Source: Clostridia bacterium
GTDB taxonomy: Bacteria > Bacillota > Clostridia > Oscillospirales > CAG-272
DNA length: 64,000 nucleotides
Direction of reading: 5' to 3'
Assembly (NCBI GenBank): GCA_024405755.1
Contig: JAKSOD010000002.1
Coordinates: forward strand, 1 to 64,000
Each line of letters starts with the position of its first letter. Positions within the stretch are counted from its first letter, which is position 1. Both the position numbers and the translations under genes were made by a program. Positions 9,152-18,200 of this stretch are shown piece by piece. The notes below the pieces were generated by a model, which saw nothing but the letters and a program-made list of their open reading frames with translations, was not told where the DNA came from and made no database searches.

Positions 9152-10237
9152 TCAGTCAGTGTTTCCGGTCTTACCGTCGTTTCCTTTTACGATCTCGGAT
9201 TCGGATGTTTCGTCGTCTTCCGCCTGCACTTCGTTCTCCTCAGTCTCCTCTTTCTTTTTCTCTTCTCCGTCCGGCAGTGCGTTCTCCTCGGTAAGTTCTT
9301 TTGCGTCAGCACCTTCAGGGGCGGCAAGTGCTTTTTCGTAAGCAGAAAAGTGGGCATATATATATAGGAAGAAAATTATGCAGATAAGTCCCTCGACACA
9401 GAATGTTCCGACAGATACAACTCCCGCGAAAAAAGCAATAACACACGAGATTCCTGCAGATGCAGTGAGAATAACGGAAACAAGAGCAAGTGCCATGAAT
9501 GCGCGCGGCTTTTCGGATCCCCCGCCTATCAGGAAGCGTTCTTCCGTCAGAAAATACAGCATTGCAGACATAAGTGCGATCTGAAGTATAATCTTGTTTG
9601 GGTTATTCATTGGTATGTCCATATCAAAATAGATAAGAGCAATACCGCAAAGGGCACGGATGATAACAAACATTCCGAGAATTACGTGTCCTTTTGCAGC
9701 GGTTTTGGCGGAAGCGCGGACAAAGAAGAATATTGCTGAGAGTAATGCCGCTGCTGTTCCGATCACACTGATGACAGCAATTATGCGATCACTTCTGTCA
9801 ACTGCAGAAGTGTACTCCTGCAGGCGGCGGAATTTTTCAAGTATCCAATTTATCTCTCCGCTCTTTCTGAGCTGAAAAAACTGAAATATTTTATATCCGA
9901 AATCTGCAAGCATAATAAATCCTGCATATATCGACGAGAAGAAGACTCCGTTCGTGTTGAATTTCGGAGCGGAAGGAAGTTCTTCCGGGCGGATAAGGAA
10001 CGCCGCGGATAGTGCCCACAGTGAGCCTATTATAAGAAGTGCCGTAACGGTAGCGGGAAGGATGTTGTTATGATTAAAATATCCGATTCCCTTATCGTAT
10101 GATGTAAAAAGTGCTGCCGTTCGCAGGACACCCGCAAGAAGAGCAACGGCAAGGACGCTGAATCTATAAATACGAAGTTTTGAACGAATATCCGTTTCAT
10201 TTGTTGAAACATTTACTGTTTCTTTATCATTTTCCAT
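9152..10237 (-). CDS. Multi-spanning membrane protein of unknown function with acidic tail
   Basis: 361 residues. After a polar N-terminus (residues 1-22) I count roughly eight hydrophobic segments between 25 and 305 (for example VLAVALLAGVLRTAALF, IIAVISVIGTAAALLSAIFF, FMALALVSVILTASAGISCV). The last 55 residues are highly charged and rich in E, D and K, likely cytosolic. No catalytic or transporter signature was recognised. A GAGG SD supports the ATG. Neighbour of the WYL-like regulator, which may control or report on it; this link is inference. Confidence 0.55.
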   Translation of the reverse strand: MENDKETVNVSTNETDIRSKLRIYRFSVLAVALLAGVLRTAALFTSYDKGIGYFNHNNILPATVTALLIIGSLWALSAAFLIRPEELPSAPKFNTNGVFFSSIYAGFIMLADFGYKIFQFFQLRKSGEINWILEKFRRLQEYTSAVDRSDRIIAVISVIGTAAALLSAIFFFVRASAKTAAKGHVILGMFVIIRALCGIALIYFDMDIPMNNPNKIILQIALMSAMLYFLTEERFLIGGGSEKPRAFMALALVSVILTASAGISCVIAFFAGVVSVGTFCVEGLICIIFFLYIYAHFSAYEKALAAPEGADAKELTEENALPDGEEKKKEETEENEVQAEDDETSESEIVKGNDGKTGNTD

Positions 10238-10386
10238 TGTGGGATCCTCACAGATTATATTTATTTAATTATACATTATAATTATGAACAATAATTGAAC
10301 AAAACTCAATTTAAGTAAAAAAGCCGAAGATATTTGATTTCTTATATAAAAAATAAAAATAATCTCAAAAAATCTTAAAAAATCTC

Positions 10387-10415
10387 TTGACAAGCAGTTC
10401 GGTATGTTGTATAAT
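10387..10415 (+). promoter_or_regulatory. Consensus promoter of rplJ-rplL
   Basis: TTGACA at 10387-10392, 17-bp spacer, TATAAT at 10410-10415: a perfect match to the vegetative consensus, placed 180 bp before rplJ. Confidence 0.92.
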
Positions 10416-10423
10416 ACTCGTGT

Positions 10424-10585
10424 TATCCAAAGACAGCAGGTTCCCGTAAAAGCGTTTGCCATCCTGCCGAGGAAGACTTCTTAACTTTATATGAGTTTTT
10501 ATGTCTTTCTCCTGCGGCGCGCGCCGATTTACGGGAGAAGGATATTTTTTTGCCCTGAAAGGGCACGATTCAATTCCAATGGAGG
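10424..10585 (+). promoter_or_regulatory. Ribosomal protein L10 leader
   Basis: The transcript begins with ATCCAAAGACAGCAGG and later CATCCTGCCGAGGAAG, the conserved kink-turn-bearing element recognised by the L10(L12)4 complex in Bacillota leaders (Rfam family L10_leader, from memory). Binding of excess L10 would favour the downstream attenuator and reduce rplJ-rplL expression. Confidence 0.85.
10505..10551 (+). terminator. Attenuator hairpin inside the L10 leader
   Basis: CTTTCTCC (10505-10512) pairs with GGAGAAGG (10534-10541), enclosing a GC-rich loop, and is followed by ATATTTTTTT. This is a Rho-independent terminator about 45 nt before the rplJ start, as expected for autogenous control. 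Confidence 0.75.
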
Positions 10586-10594
10586 TTCACACAC

Positions 10595-11104
10595 ATGCCC
10601 AGCAACGCTATACTTGAGCAGAAGCAGCAGGTTGTCGCTGACCTTACCGACAAAATTCGCAATTCCGTTTCCGGTGTCGTGGTTAACTACCAGGGCATCA
10701 CCGTTGAGGACGATACCAAACTCCGTAAGGCTCTGCGTGAAGCAGGTGTCTCTTACCAGGTTATCAAGAACTCCCTCACCGGCCGCGCTTGCGAAAATTG
10801 CGGATACGGCGCTATCAAAGAATACCTTAACGGTATGACCGCTATCGCCGTCAGCGAAAATGACGCTGTCGCTCCCGCCAAGATCCTTAAAGAGTACGCT
10901 GAAAAGATCGAGTCCTTCAAACTTCTCTGCGGTTACGTTGAGGGTGAAGTCCTTGACACTGCCGGAGTTGAGAAACTCGCTTCCGTTCCGTCCCGCGAAA
11001 CTCTCGTGGCTCAGATCCTCGGACTTATCAGCTCTCCTCTCACTTCTCTCGTGGTCGTTCTCGACCAGGCTGCCAAGAAGGCAGAAGCCCCTGCCGAGGC
11101 TTGA
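10595..11104 (+). CDS. rplJ: 50S ribosomal protein L10
   Basis: 169 residues. MPSNAILEQKQQVVADLTDKI, VVNYQGITVEDDTKLRKALR and VIKNSLTGRA are typical of L10, which anchors the L7/L12 stalk to 23S rRNA. TGGAGG SD at 10579-10584. The gene is preceded by an L10 leader and is not near rplK-rplA, its usual neighbours. Confidence 0.98.
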   Translation: MPSNAILEQKQQVVADLTDKIRNSVSGVVVNYQGITVEDDTKLRKALREAGVSYQVIKNSLTGRACENCGYGAIKEYLNGMTAIAVSENDAVAPAKILKEYAEKIESFKLLCGYVEGEVLDTAGVEKLASVPSRETLVAQILGLISSPLTSLVVVLDQAAKKAEAPAEA

Positions 11105-11158
11105 TCATTTCGGCGCAATTCAAATTTTACACATTATCCAACTTGGAGGTTTTCTGAA

Positions 11159-11536
11159 ATGGCTAACGAAAAAATTACCGCTATCGTAGATGAAATCGCA
11201 GGTCTTTCCATTCTGGAACTCGTAGACCTTAAATCCGCTCTTGAAGAGAAGTTCGGTGTTTCCGCCGCTTCTTTCGCTGCTGCTGCTCCCGTTGCCGGTG
11301 CTGCTGCTCCCGCTGCTGAGGAAAAGACTGAATTTGACGTTGTTCTTGCAAGCTTCGGTGCCAACAAGCTCCCCGTTATCAAGGCTGTCCGTGAAATCAC
11401 CGGTCTTGGTCTGAAGGAAGCTAAGGAACTCGTTGAGGGTGCTCCCAAGACTCTCAAAGAAGGCGTTTCCAAGGATGAGGCTGAGTCCATCAAGGCTGCT
11501 CTCACCGAGGCCGGCGCAACCGTCGAGATTAAGTAA
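11159..11536 (+). CDS. rplL: 50S ribosomal protein L7/L12
   Basis: 125 residues. N-terminal dimerisation helix ([20 protein letters not shown]), an alanine-rich hinge (residues about 38-58), and the C-terminal domain with [20 protein letters not shown] and KELVEGAPK. It recruits translation GTPases. It lies 54 nt after rplJ with a TTGGAGG SD and is followed at once by a strong terminator, so rpoB is not co-transcribed. Confidence 0.98.
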   Translation: MANEKITAIVDEIAGLSILELVDLKSALEEKFGVSAASFAAAAPVAGAAAPAAEEKTEFDVVLASFGANKLPVIKAVREITGLGLKEAKELVEGAPKTLKEGVSKDEAESIKAALTEAGATVEIK

Positions 11537-11567
11537 TTTATCTTTGGAATCACAAATCCTGTCTGTT

Positions 11568-11601
11568 CAAATAACGGGTGCCGAAAGGCACCCGTTATTT
11601 G
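11568..11601 (+). terminator. Terminator of rplJ-rplL
   Basis: A perfect 15-bp stem (CAAATAACGGGTGCC with its complement) closes a GAAA tetraloop; the 3' arm ends TTATTTG followed by ATTT. It is strong enough to act in either direction. Confidence 0.85.
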
Positions 11602-11616
11602 ATTTCCGATAAATAT

Positions 11617-11662
11617 CATGGTGGTGTTAAATAAGTCCGGCGACTTTATTAACACCACCATG
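11617..11662 (+). repeat. Palindromic repeat, copy A
   Basis: CATGGTGGTGTTAA (11617-11630) is matched exactly by TTAACACCACCATG (11649-11662), with a partly paired AT-rich middle. It is followed by TGTGTTTTTATT, so it can also terminate plus-strand transcription. The GGTGTTAA/TTAACACC arms recur in two other places (32567-32605, 56659-56698). Confidence 0.7.
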
Positions 11663-11670
11663 TGTTTTTA

Positions 11671-14600
11671 TTATTTGCGTTTTCCTTTGATAAGAACCGT
11701 TATCAAGGCTCCGGCAGCAGCCGCAGCTGCTGCAACGCTTCCGGCGATCACGGCAGTCTCCTTTTTGGTTACGCTGACCCTTTCATTCCGGAGTTCCTGC
11801 TTGATGTCGGATCTGCGCGCTTTCTTTTCACGTTTGATTTCCTTCTTTTCGGGAGCGGCACTTAACTGTCTTCCCATCTGCTCGGCATCAATTATTCCCG
11901 GTGCTGGGATACCGAATCCGACAGGAGTTGACGTTATTGTCATATTCGGACGGTAAACATATCTGTGTGCTTCACCGATATGTGACTGTCCGTCACACTC
12001 CGCGCCCCAGTTCCACATTACACGCGAGACGGTCTCTCCGTTAAATGCAAGTTCAAGCCGACGACCGTCGGGAAGCGAAGACAGAATATGCTTATCTGCC
12101 GCAAAAAGATCGACACCTTCTTTGAAGTGCGTCTTGTATCTGCGATTAAAATCATCAACAGAAAGTTCTGCGCACGCATCAGTCTTGTCCCAGATCACCA
12201 CAGCTGAACGGGCGGGAATCTTCACTCCGTCTGTCTGCCAGACACGAGCCGGCAGGGCATTCTTTCCGGTTTCGGTGGAAAGTCCGAGTTTTCCGCCGGT
12301 AAGATCAACATCACGAGGGGATGAATTATAAATGGTAATGTATGAGAAAGGATTGTTAATTCTCGTTCCATCATTTCTGATAAACGGCTGGGTAGAGGGC
12401 GTTACTTCCGTGATTGTAACTGAACTTATGAGAATATACTTTGTTGCAGTCACGATCTTTCCGCCGATTTTTGCTCTGACTATGGCAGTGACACGGCGCA
12501 TTCCGGATATTTCCGGAAGTTCGCGCGAGCAGTTAAGTGCCGCCCCGGCACCGAGTTTCCCGCAGCAGACCATACAGAAAGGCTCCGTCTCTCCGTATCT
12601 GAAACCGTCGTGTCGGGAGAGGATGAAACTGACTCTGACATCGGTCATTGTATCTTCTGTGGGATTCGACACGGAAACCGTAACGGCAGCAGGGAGATCT
12701 TCCTTATATGAAGCGGCATATTCCATTGTAAGCACATCGGGTGCCGGTCTGTCCTCTATCCACACGGGCGCGGTTGCCGTGAATTGATCGCGGGAAGTAA
12801 TCCGAACATAATAATAGTCAAAATCCGGTCTTAATACGGGATTCCACTGTAAACTGCGCAGTATTCCCACATTCCGGGATGCCACGACAATATTGTCCTC
12901 GGCAACGATTTCCACAAGACCTATTCCCTCTTCTCTTTCCGTTGTTACGGAAATATCAAAGCGCAGGCGATCGTCTGCCTTGATACGGGAACCGAGCCAT
13001 TTCCCGTTCACACGGTACCGTATCTTCATAGAAGGATCGGACGTGGTATACGTTCTGCGGGCGCGGAAAGCATCAATTATATTCTGTCTTGTGAGAGACG
13101 GTGCAAGCACACAACCCGTGGAGGTGGTTGCCGTTGTCCAGTTGGCGGCGTGGTTGTCTTCGTTTGACACCGGAGCGGCATGCCATCCGCGGGACAGCAT
13201 ATGCACATATTCTCTTTCCCACGAAGCTCCCTTTATTTCTGCAAGGCACACACTGTTGTCTGCCTCGGGTGTTTTGTGAGCAAATTCATCAAAATTCCCC
13301 CATCTGTAACACGGGTGATTGAACATTGCAACCGCCTCAGGATGAGATCCGAGCCAGCGGTACATTTGCGGCAGATCGTTTTTGAGAATATTATTGACAA
13401 TGCAGCGTGAATTCAGAACATTCAGATGTCCCCAAAGACCGCAGGTGTTGTTCCAAGTCATTTCCCAACCGTAGATCACGGCAAATTTTCCCGGATCATC
13501 AAGTTTATCCGCAGTCCGGACCTGTCCGGCATATACTTCCGGCGAAATGTAGTGCGAATGATCGGTTACGGCAAAATAATCCGCCCCGCCGACTTGCCGC
13601 GCATAATTAATTGCGTCTGTTGGAAATCCGGTACCGTCGGAATCAGAAGTATGACTGTGGACTTCTCCCCGATACACTTGAAGGTCTTCCATATCCGAAA
13701 CAAAGAAAGGAATAACACACTCGGTCTTGTTGTCGAGTTCATCAAATAAACGCAGGGACAGTTTGTGATTTCCCGGTTCCAACGGCTTTGCGGGAGAGTA
13801 TTCCACCCTCAGATCCGACCAGTCTGCCTTTGCGGTCACATCTTTGCCGTCGATCCACATACGGCAGTCGGAGAGTCTGACACCCGACTTATCATAGTAT
13901 TCCGCCCAGACCGGAGTTTTTCCCTCAGTCCCGTCGTATGAATAGTATTTTGTGGGATAAATATCAGTAATACGCGGACCTGCGTTATCATACACGGGAA
14001 TTCTTATTTGACTGTCGGCGAAAATTGATACACGCCTTGTTCCGTCGGAAGCGGTGATAAAGTATTCAAGTGTATCGAGAGTCTCAACAGTTTCTGCGGG
14101 TATTACGGCAGAATAATTCCCGTTTTTTTCATCTTCATATGCGGGAAATACCTGCTCAAATCCATCCTTGAGGAAAATATGAACATCTGCATCGGTTACG
14201 GGACGGCAGGGATCTGCCTGTATCACGGCAAAATTGATCTTACAGTCCCCCTGACCGATATATACCTCTTTGTCGGGAGAGAGCGGAATGATAACAGGCA
14301 TGGCTGCACGAACGTCAGGAACCGCCTGTCCTCTGCCGGCATACCCCGGGGTTGCAAAATCCGCGTGAGAAATATTTACGGCGTGAGCAGGATCACGCAC
14401 GTCGATCTTCCAGTAGGAAGATCTTTTCACGGGAGTATCCCACCGACTGTAATTCGTACTGTAAACCATAGTGAACACCGCGTCGTCTGCTTTTTTTCCG
14501 CGCGGTACTATCAGAAGGACAGTAGGTGTGTGCTTTTCCGGCAGATCGCAGATACCCTTTATATCTAAACGTGTACCGGTTTCAGGATCAACCTCTGTAT

Positions 14601-15327
14601 ACTGCACGGGTATGATACGGCAGCCGTCGGGAGTAAGTCCAAGTGAAGTATAGAAGAAATCTTTATTAAAAACATCGCAGAAATCCTGCACAGTTACAAT
14701 ATCGCGCTTGACTCCGTCAATCTCAACGCCGAAATTTCGCGAACGTATGGGCCAGAGCGCGGCAAATTCACCGCCGTGAAGGACAGATTCACCCGCAGAT
14801 GAAGCAAGCGGCAGTCTGCCTGCGGGCTTTCCCTCTGCCTTTGTGGTTTTCGGAAATACGAGAACTTCATAATCATAAAGATCAACATTTTCCGATCCCG
14901 GATTCATCACTTCCATATATCCCGTAACACCGGGCCCTTTCGGGCGGACAAAAAGTTCGGTTATCACGAGAGGAGGAAGCGCGGGAAAATCATCAGCCGC
15001 AATAAGAGGAACGGTAAAAGGACCGCAGTTTTCTTTCTCATCATCTTTTGCGGAAATAGTATATTTGAGTTCTGTGCCCCAGAGTTCAGATGCAGGCAGG
15101 TCGGCACGGTATATTTCAAACTGACCTACGTCGGAAGAAAAACTGTCGCAAGGTGACATCGTGAATTTTTTTCCGTCAGATAATGTCAGTATCATGCAAT
15201 CGGGAGTGGAATCCCCTGATGCGCGGCAGGCGGCACTTATCGGAAATGATGTTCTTGCTACGGCAAAATCCGCCGGGGAATGGCAGATACGCGGCAGTTT
15301 GCCGTCATATTTAGAAATTACTTTCAT
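11671..15327 (-). CDS. Large CehA-like PHP-domain protein with lamin-tail domains and C-terminal anchor
   Basis: 1218 residues. Residues about 118-330 resemble a lamin-tail domain (VITELFVRPKGPGVTGYMEV, MNPGSENVDLYDYEVLVFP). Residues about 350-545 look like Ig-like sandwiches. Residues about 550-770 form a PHP metallohydrolase of the CehA/McbA type: HSHTSDSD with H557 and H559, TDHSH (589-592), FNHP (H671) and NEDNH (H726) are the likely metal ligands. A second lamin-tail-like unit follows near 1000-1150. The end is a hydrophobic helix (AVIAGSVAAAAAAAGALITVL) plus a basic tail, a C-terminal anchor. No signal peptide is visible at the N-terminus. GGGAGG SD. Substrate unknown; phosphoesterase activity is inference. 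Confidence 0.75.
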   Translation of the reverse strand: MKVISKYDGKLPRICHSPADFAVARTSFPISAACRASGDSTPDCMILTLSDGKKFTMSPCDSFSSDVGQFEIYRADLPASELWGTELKYTISAKDDEKENCGPFTVPLIAADDFPALPPLVITELFVRPKGPGVTGYMEVMNPGSENVDLYDYEVLVFPKTTKAEGKPAGRLPLASSAGESVLHGGEFAALWPIRSRNFGVEIDGVKRDIVTVQDFCDVFNKDFFYTSLGLTPDGCRIIPVQYTEVDPETGTRLDIKGICDLPEKHTPTVLLIVPRGKKADDAVFTMVYSTNYSRWDTPVKRSSYWKIDVRDPAHAVNISHADFATPGYAGRGQAVPDVRAAMPVIIPLSPDKEVYIGQGDCKINFAVIQADPCRPVTDADVHIFLKDGFEQVFPAYEDEKNGNYSAVIPAETVETLDTLEYFITASDGTRRVSIFADSQIRIPVYDNAGPRITDIYPTKYYSYDGTEGKTPVWAEYYDKSGVRLSDCRMWIDGKDVTAKADWSDLRVEYSPAKPLEPGNHKLSLRLFDELDNKTECVIPFFVSDMEDLQVYRGEVHSHTSDSDGTGFPTDAINYARQVGGADYFAVTDHSHYISPEVYAGQVRTADKLDDPGKFAVIYGWEMTWNNTCGLWGHLNVLNSRCIVNNILKNDLPQMYRWLGSHPEAVAMFNHPCYRWGNFDEFAHKTPEADNSVCLAEIKGASWEREYVHMLSRGWHAAPVSNEDNHAANWTTATTSTGCVLAPSLTRQNIIDAFRARRTYTTSDPSMKIRYRVNGKWLGSRIKADDRLRFDISVTTEREEGIGLVEIVAEDNIVVASRNVGILRSLQWNPVLRPDFDYYYVRITSRDQFTATAPVWIEDRPAPDVLTMEYAASYKEDLPAAVTVSVSNPTEDTMTDVRVSFILSRHDGFRYGETEPFCMVCCGKLGAGAALNCSRELPEISGMRRVTAIVRAKIGGKIVTATKYILISSVTITEVTPSTQPFIRNDGTRINNPFSYITIYNSSPRDVDLTGGKLGLSTETGKNALPARVWQTDGVKIPARSAVVIWDKTDACAELSVDDFNRRYKTHFKEGVDLFAADKHILSSLPDGRRLELAFNGETVSRVMWNWGAECDGQSHIGEAHRYVYRPNMTITSTPVGFGIPAPGIIDAEQMGRQLSAAPEKKEIKREKKARRSDIKQELRNERVSVTKKETAVIAGSVAAAAAAAGALITVLIKGKRK

Positions 15328-15357
15328 TGAAAAACCTCCCGTATCTTATTAAGAATT

Positions 15358-15386
15358 ATTATACCACCAAATGGAACGTTTCGCAA
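15358..15386 (-). promoter_or_regulatory. Promoter of the large PHP protein
   Basis: Minus strand: TTGCGA (15381-15386), 17-bp spacer, TATAAT (15358-15363), about 30 bp before the ATG at 15327. Confidence 0.6.
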
Positions 15387-15523
15387 TCGAAAAAAGTTTT
15401 TTCTTTCATAGAATACAAATAATTATTCCTTTGAAAATTAAAGGAGATCTCTTAAAAGAATCATATCATGAGTATTTTTTTGACGCGCTTAGGTCTGAAT
15501 CAACTATTTTTTCTTTTAATTTA

Positions 15524-15555
15524 AATGACCGAAGGAATTACTGCCTTCGGTCATT
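15524..15555 (-). terminator. Terminator of the division cluster after ftsZ
   Basis: A 12-bp perfect stem AATGACCGAAGG/CCTTCGGTCATT closes an 8-nt loop 57 nt after the ftsZ stop. In minus sense it is followed by TAAATTAAAAG, a weak U-run. The rest of the 15387-15611 gap is AT-rich with no gene visible. Confidence 0.6.
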
Positions 15556-15611
15556 CATGGTATGTTATTCGGTTAAGAAAACAAATTATTCAATGATTCC
15601 CGTTTTAGAGA

Positions 15612-16910
15612 TCATCTTCTGCCGGTGCCGCGGAAGTCGTCTCTCTTCTTGCGGTTGCGAAGAATATTCATGATCTCGTCGAAACCGTCACCGGAGTCAT
15701 CAGATACAGGCTGCTGAACAGGTGCGGTTCTGACGGCAGGGGCGGGAGTCACGGGATTGACGGGAGTGACAGGGGTCACGGGAGAGACGGGGGTCACAGG
15801 ATTCACGGGAGCCGCAGGAGTTGCGGGGACAGCGGGCGCATTCTGCACGGGGCGGGCAGGTACGGAAGCGGGGATCGCTTTCTGCTGCTGATTCTGAGCG
15901 GGACGCTGTGCGTTCTGAGGACGTCCGTTCGTCTGAGGCACCGCAGAATCACCTGCACTCTCAAATCCGGTAGCGATAATTGTGATCTTCATCTCATCAT
16001 CAAGATCGGGATCAAACGCAACACCCCAGATCACGTTTGCGTCGGGAGCCGCCTCGTTGGCGATCATTGTAGATGCAAGGTCAGCATCTTCGAGACCTAC
16101 ATCGGGAGACATGGAAATGCTGACAAGGATTCCGGTAGCACCCTTGATGGAAGTTTCAAGCAGCGGACTGGAAATGGCAGCCTTCGCCGCAATCTCTGCC
16201 TTGTCCTTACCTGTAGCACTGCCCACGCCCATATGAGCATATCCGGCGTTCTGCATAACTGCGGTAACGTCTGCAAAGTCGAGGTTGATGAAACCGGGAA
16301 CATTGATAAGTTCGGAAATACTCTGTACGCCGCGGCGGAGAACATCGTCGGCGATCTCAAATGCATTGAGAAGAGTGATTCTGGTATCGGATACCTGTTT
16401 CAGTCTTTCATTGGGGATGATAACGAGGGAGTCAACGTACTGACTCAATTCCTCAATACCGGCTTCTGCTTGTGTCATACGTCTCCTGCCTTCAAAGAGG
16501 AAAGGTTTCGTAACGATAGCAACCGTAAGGATCTCCATTTCATGTGCAATGCGCGCCACAATAGGAGCAGCACCCGTTCCGGTACCGCCTCCCATACCGG
16601 CGGCGATAAATACCATATCGGCTCCGGCAAGAGCGGCTCTGATATCTTCGGCGTTTTCCTCAGCGGCTCTCTGACCGATCTCAGGATTTGCACCTGCGCC
16701 ATGACCCTTTGTGATTTTCTGACCGATAATTATCTGATTTGGAGAATTCGACGAACGAAGAGACTGCCCGTCGGTATTGATCGCAATAAATTCCACCCCC
16801 CGAATGTTGGTGGATATCATTCTGTTCACAGCGTTGTTTCCGCCGCCGCCGACGCCAACTACTTTGATGCTGACGCCACTTTCAAGTTCATCATAATGCT
16901 CAAATGCCAT
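15612..16910 (-). CDS. ftsZ: Cell division GTPase FtsZ
   Basis: 432 residues, longer than the usual 360-390. [17 protein letters not shown] and the tubulin signature GGGTGTG (107-113) define the GTPase; polymerised FtsZ forms the Z ring. Residues about 325-405 are an unstructured linker with repeated P-V-T-P and P-V-N-P units and poly-Q patches. The C-terminal peptide [12 protein letters not shown], which binds partner proteins, is present, followed by a basic end. Last gene of the cluster, with its own promoter candidate. Confidence 0.98.
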   Translation of the reverse strand: MAFEHYDELESGVSIKVVGVGGGGNNAVNRMISTNIRGVEFIAINTDGQSLRSSNSPNQIIIGQKITKGHGAGANPEIGQRAAEENAEDIRAALAGADMVFIAAGMGGGTGTGAAPIVARIAHEMEILTVAIVTKPFLFEGRRRMTQAEAGIEELSQYVDSLVIIPNERLKQVSDTRITLLNAFEIADDVLRRGVQSISELINVPGFINLDFADVTAVMQNAGYAHMGVGSATGKDKAEIAAKAAISSPLLETSIKGATGILVSISMSPDVGLEDADLASTMIANEAAPDANVIWGVAFDPDLDDEMKITIIATGFESAGDSAVPQTNGRPQNAQRPAQNQQQKAIPASVPARPVQNAPAVPATPAAPVNPVTPVSPVTPVTPVNPVTPAPAVRTAPVQQPVSDDSGDGFDEIMNILRNRKKRDDFRGTGRR

Positions 16911-16979
16911 TTTTTATTTTCCTCCGGTTTATTTTTTATCATGACGCCGCCATGCGGCTATTTTAAATACTACTTATAT

Positions 16980-17008
16980 ATAATAATAGTTTTTCGTTCA
17001 TTTTGCAA
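16980..17008 (-). promoter_or_regulatory. Candidate ftsZ promoter
   Basis: Minus strand: TTGCAA (17003-17008), 17-bp spacer, TATTAT (16980-16985). It lies in the 219-bp gap between ftsQ and ftsZ and would allow ftsZ expression apart from the cluster. Confidence 0.5.
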
Positions 17009-17129
17009 GTGTTTTTTGCAAATTTTCTGAAATTATCTCAAACGGTCTTTTTTTCCTGCGGCGTAAGGACGGTCTTTTCGACTTTTTTCGCCGCAAAGGG
17101 TAAAAAAACGTCATTTCCTGCCGCAGACG

Positions 17130-18182
17130 TCAATCCCTGGAATCGGGATCAAGGTACATTTCGTATCTTGCGCTGGCAAGAGTCGGGATACTGACATCAA
17201 TAACGGCATAATTCTGAGAGCCGAAATCTTCACTCTCAATTATCCTCGCCGCCGTCATTACTTTCAGCGTTGCGTCCCCCGGTGAACCGAATCTGATCCG
17301 GTATTTTCCTGATACTGTCGCTACAATATCGAATTTTTCGTCGAAAAACAGCCGAGTAACTTTTTCTTCCAGATTCGACGATACGATAATCTTGATAAAA
17401 TCTTTTATGTATTCCGCATCGGCATCGTCTGCAAGGATCAACCTGCTTCCGACCACGGCACGTGAAGTCTTCGGCAGATCTGTATAGATCAGACCTTCGG
17501 CAATGAAATCCGCTGCCGATTCCGACCTTTCGAGGACACGCAGTTCGGAAGACAGAGCATAATATTCTCCGGCGATCTTCGCATACATTAACGCCTGAGA
17601 CGACGTGACTTTTATCACCAACTTGTCCGGCAGTTTTCTGATCACCTTGCAGGTATCAAGATACGGCAGATTTTGCAGCATCAATTCAGCTGCCTTGGAC
17701 TTGTTTTGGGAATAAAGTAAGTCGCCGAGTTTTAAGCCTGCCGCAGACATCATTTCTTCTGCGGTATAAGGAGATTCTCCTTCCACCCAAACATCATTGA
17801 TAATAAGCTTTGAACGGCAGAACTGTGCAATAGGGTATATGAGCAGCACGGCAAGCAGCACTCCGAAAACGACCAGCATTATCTTTGCCTTCTGCCTGCG
17901 TTCCGTGCTTTCGTCAGCAGGACGCCGCCGTGCTTGATTTTTTGGCTTTTCTGCTGATGTAACATTCACGGTGTCAAGCGTAACGTCGTCTAACCCCATA
18001 TATTCCTGCGACCATTTGCTTCTGTTGGATTCCGTCATTACGTACTGCCGGACGAATTCTTTTTGTTTCTTTTTTTTGCGGACTCCCGCGTCACGTTTCA
18101 GAACCTGAGGCGTACTTCCTCTCTGCCCCGTATCATGACCGACGGAAGCGGTACGATCCGTTCTTTTATTTTTATCATCCAT
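17130..18182 (-). CDS. ftsQ: Cell division protein FtsQ/DivIB
   Basis: 350 residues. A long basic cytoplasmic N-terminus (1-115, with KRDAGVRKKKKQKEF), one transmembrane helix (IMLVVFGVLLAVLLIYPIA), then a POTRA domain (IINDVWVEGESPYTAEEMM to KLPDKLVIKVT) and a beta domain. It organises the divisome with FtsL and FtsB/DivIC outside the membrane. Place between murG and ftsZ fits the family. Confidence 0.88.
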   Translation of the reverse strand: MDDKNKRTDRTASVGHDTGQRGSTPQVLKRDAGVRKKKKQKEFVRQYVMTESNRSKWSQEYMGLDDVTLDTVNVTSAEKPKNQARRRPADESTERRQKAKIMLVVFGVLLAVLLIYPIAQFCRSKLIINDVWVEGESPYTAEEMMSAAGLKLGDLLYSQNKSKAAELMLQNLPYLDTCKVIRKLPDKLVIKVTSSQALMYAKIAGEYYALSSELRVLERSESAADFIAEGLIYTDLPKTSRAVVGSRLILADDADAEYIKDFIKIIVSSNLEEKVTRLFFDEKFDIVATVSGKYRIRFGSPGDATLKVMTAARIIESEDFGSQNYAVIDVSIPTLASARYEMYLDPDSRD

Positions 18183-18200
18183 CTTCCGTCTTCGCTCCGT

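Noticed and set aside
10238-10386. Promoter for the membrane-protein gene with several TATAAT-like sites
   Set aside because: The stretch is AT-rich with many TATAAT matches, but none has a convincing -35 at 16-18 bp, so no single site is listed.
15749-15830. Regular GGGAGTGAC/GGGGTCAC-like repeats resembling a short tandem array or CRISPR
   Set aside because: Units are 9-18 nt, uninterrupted by spacers, and encode the PVTP linker of FtsZ.
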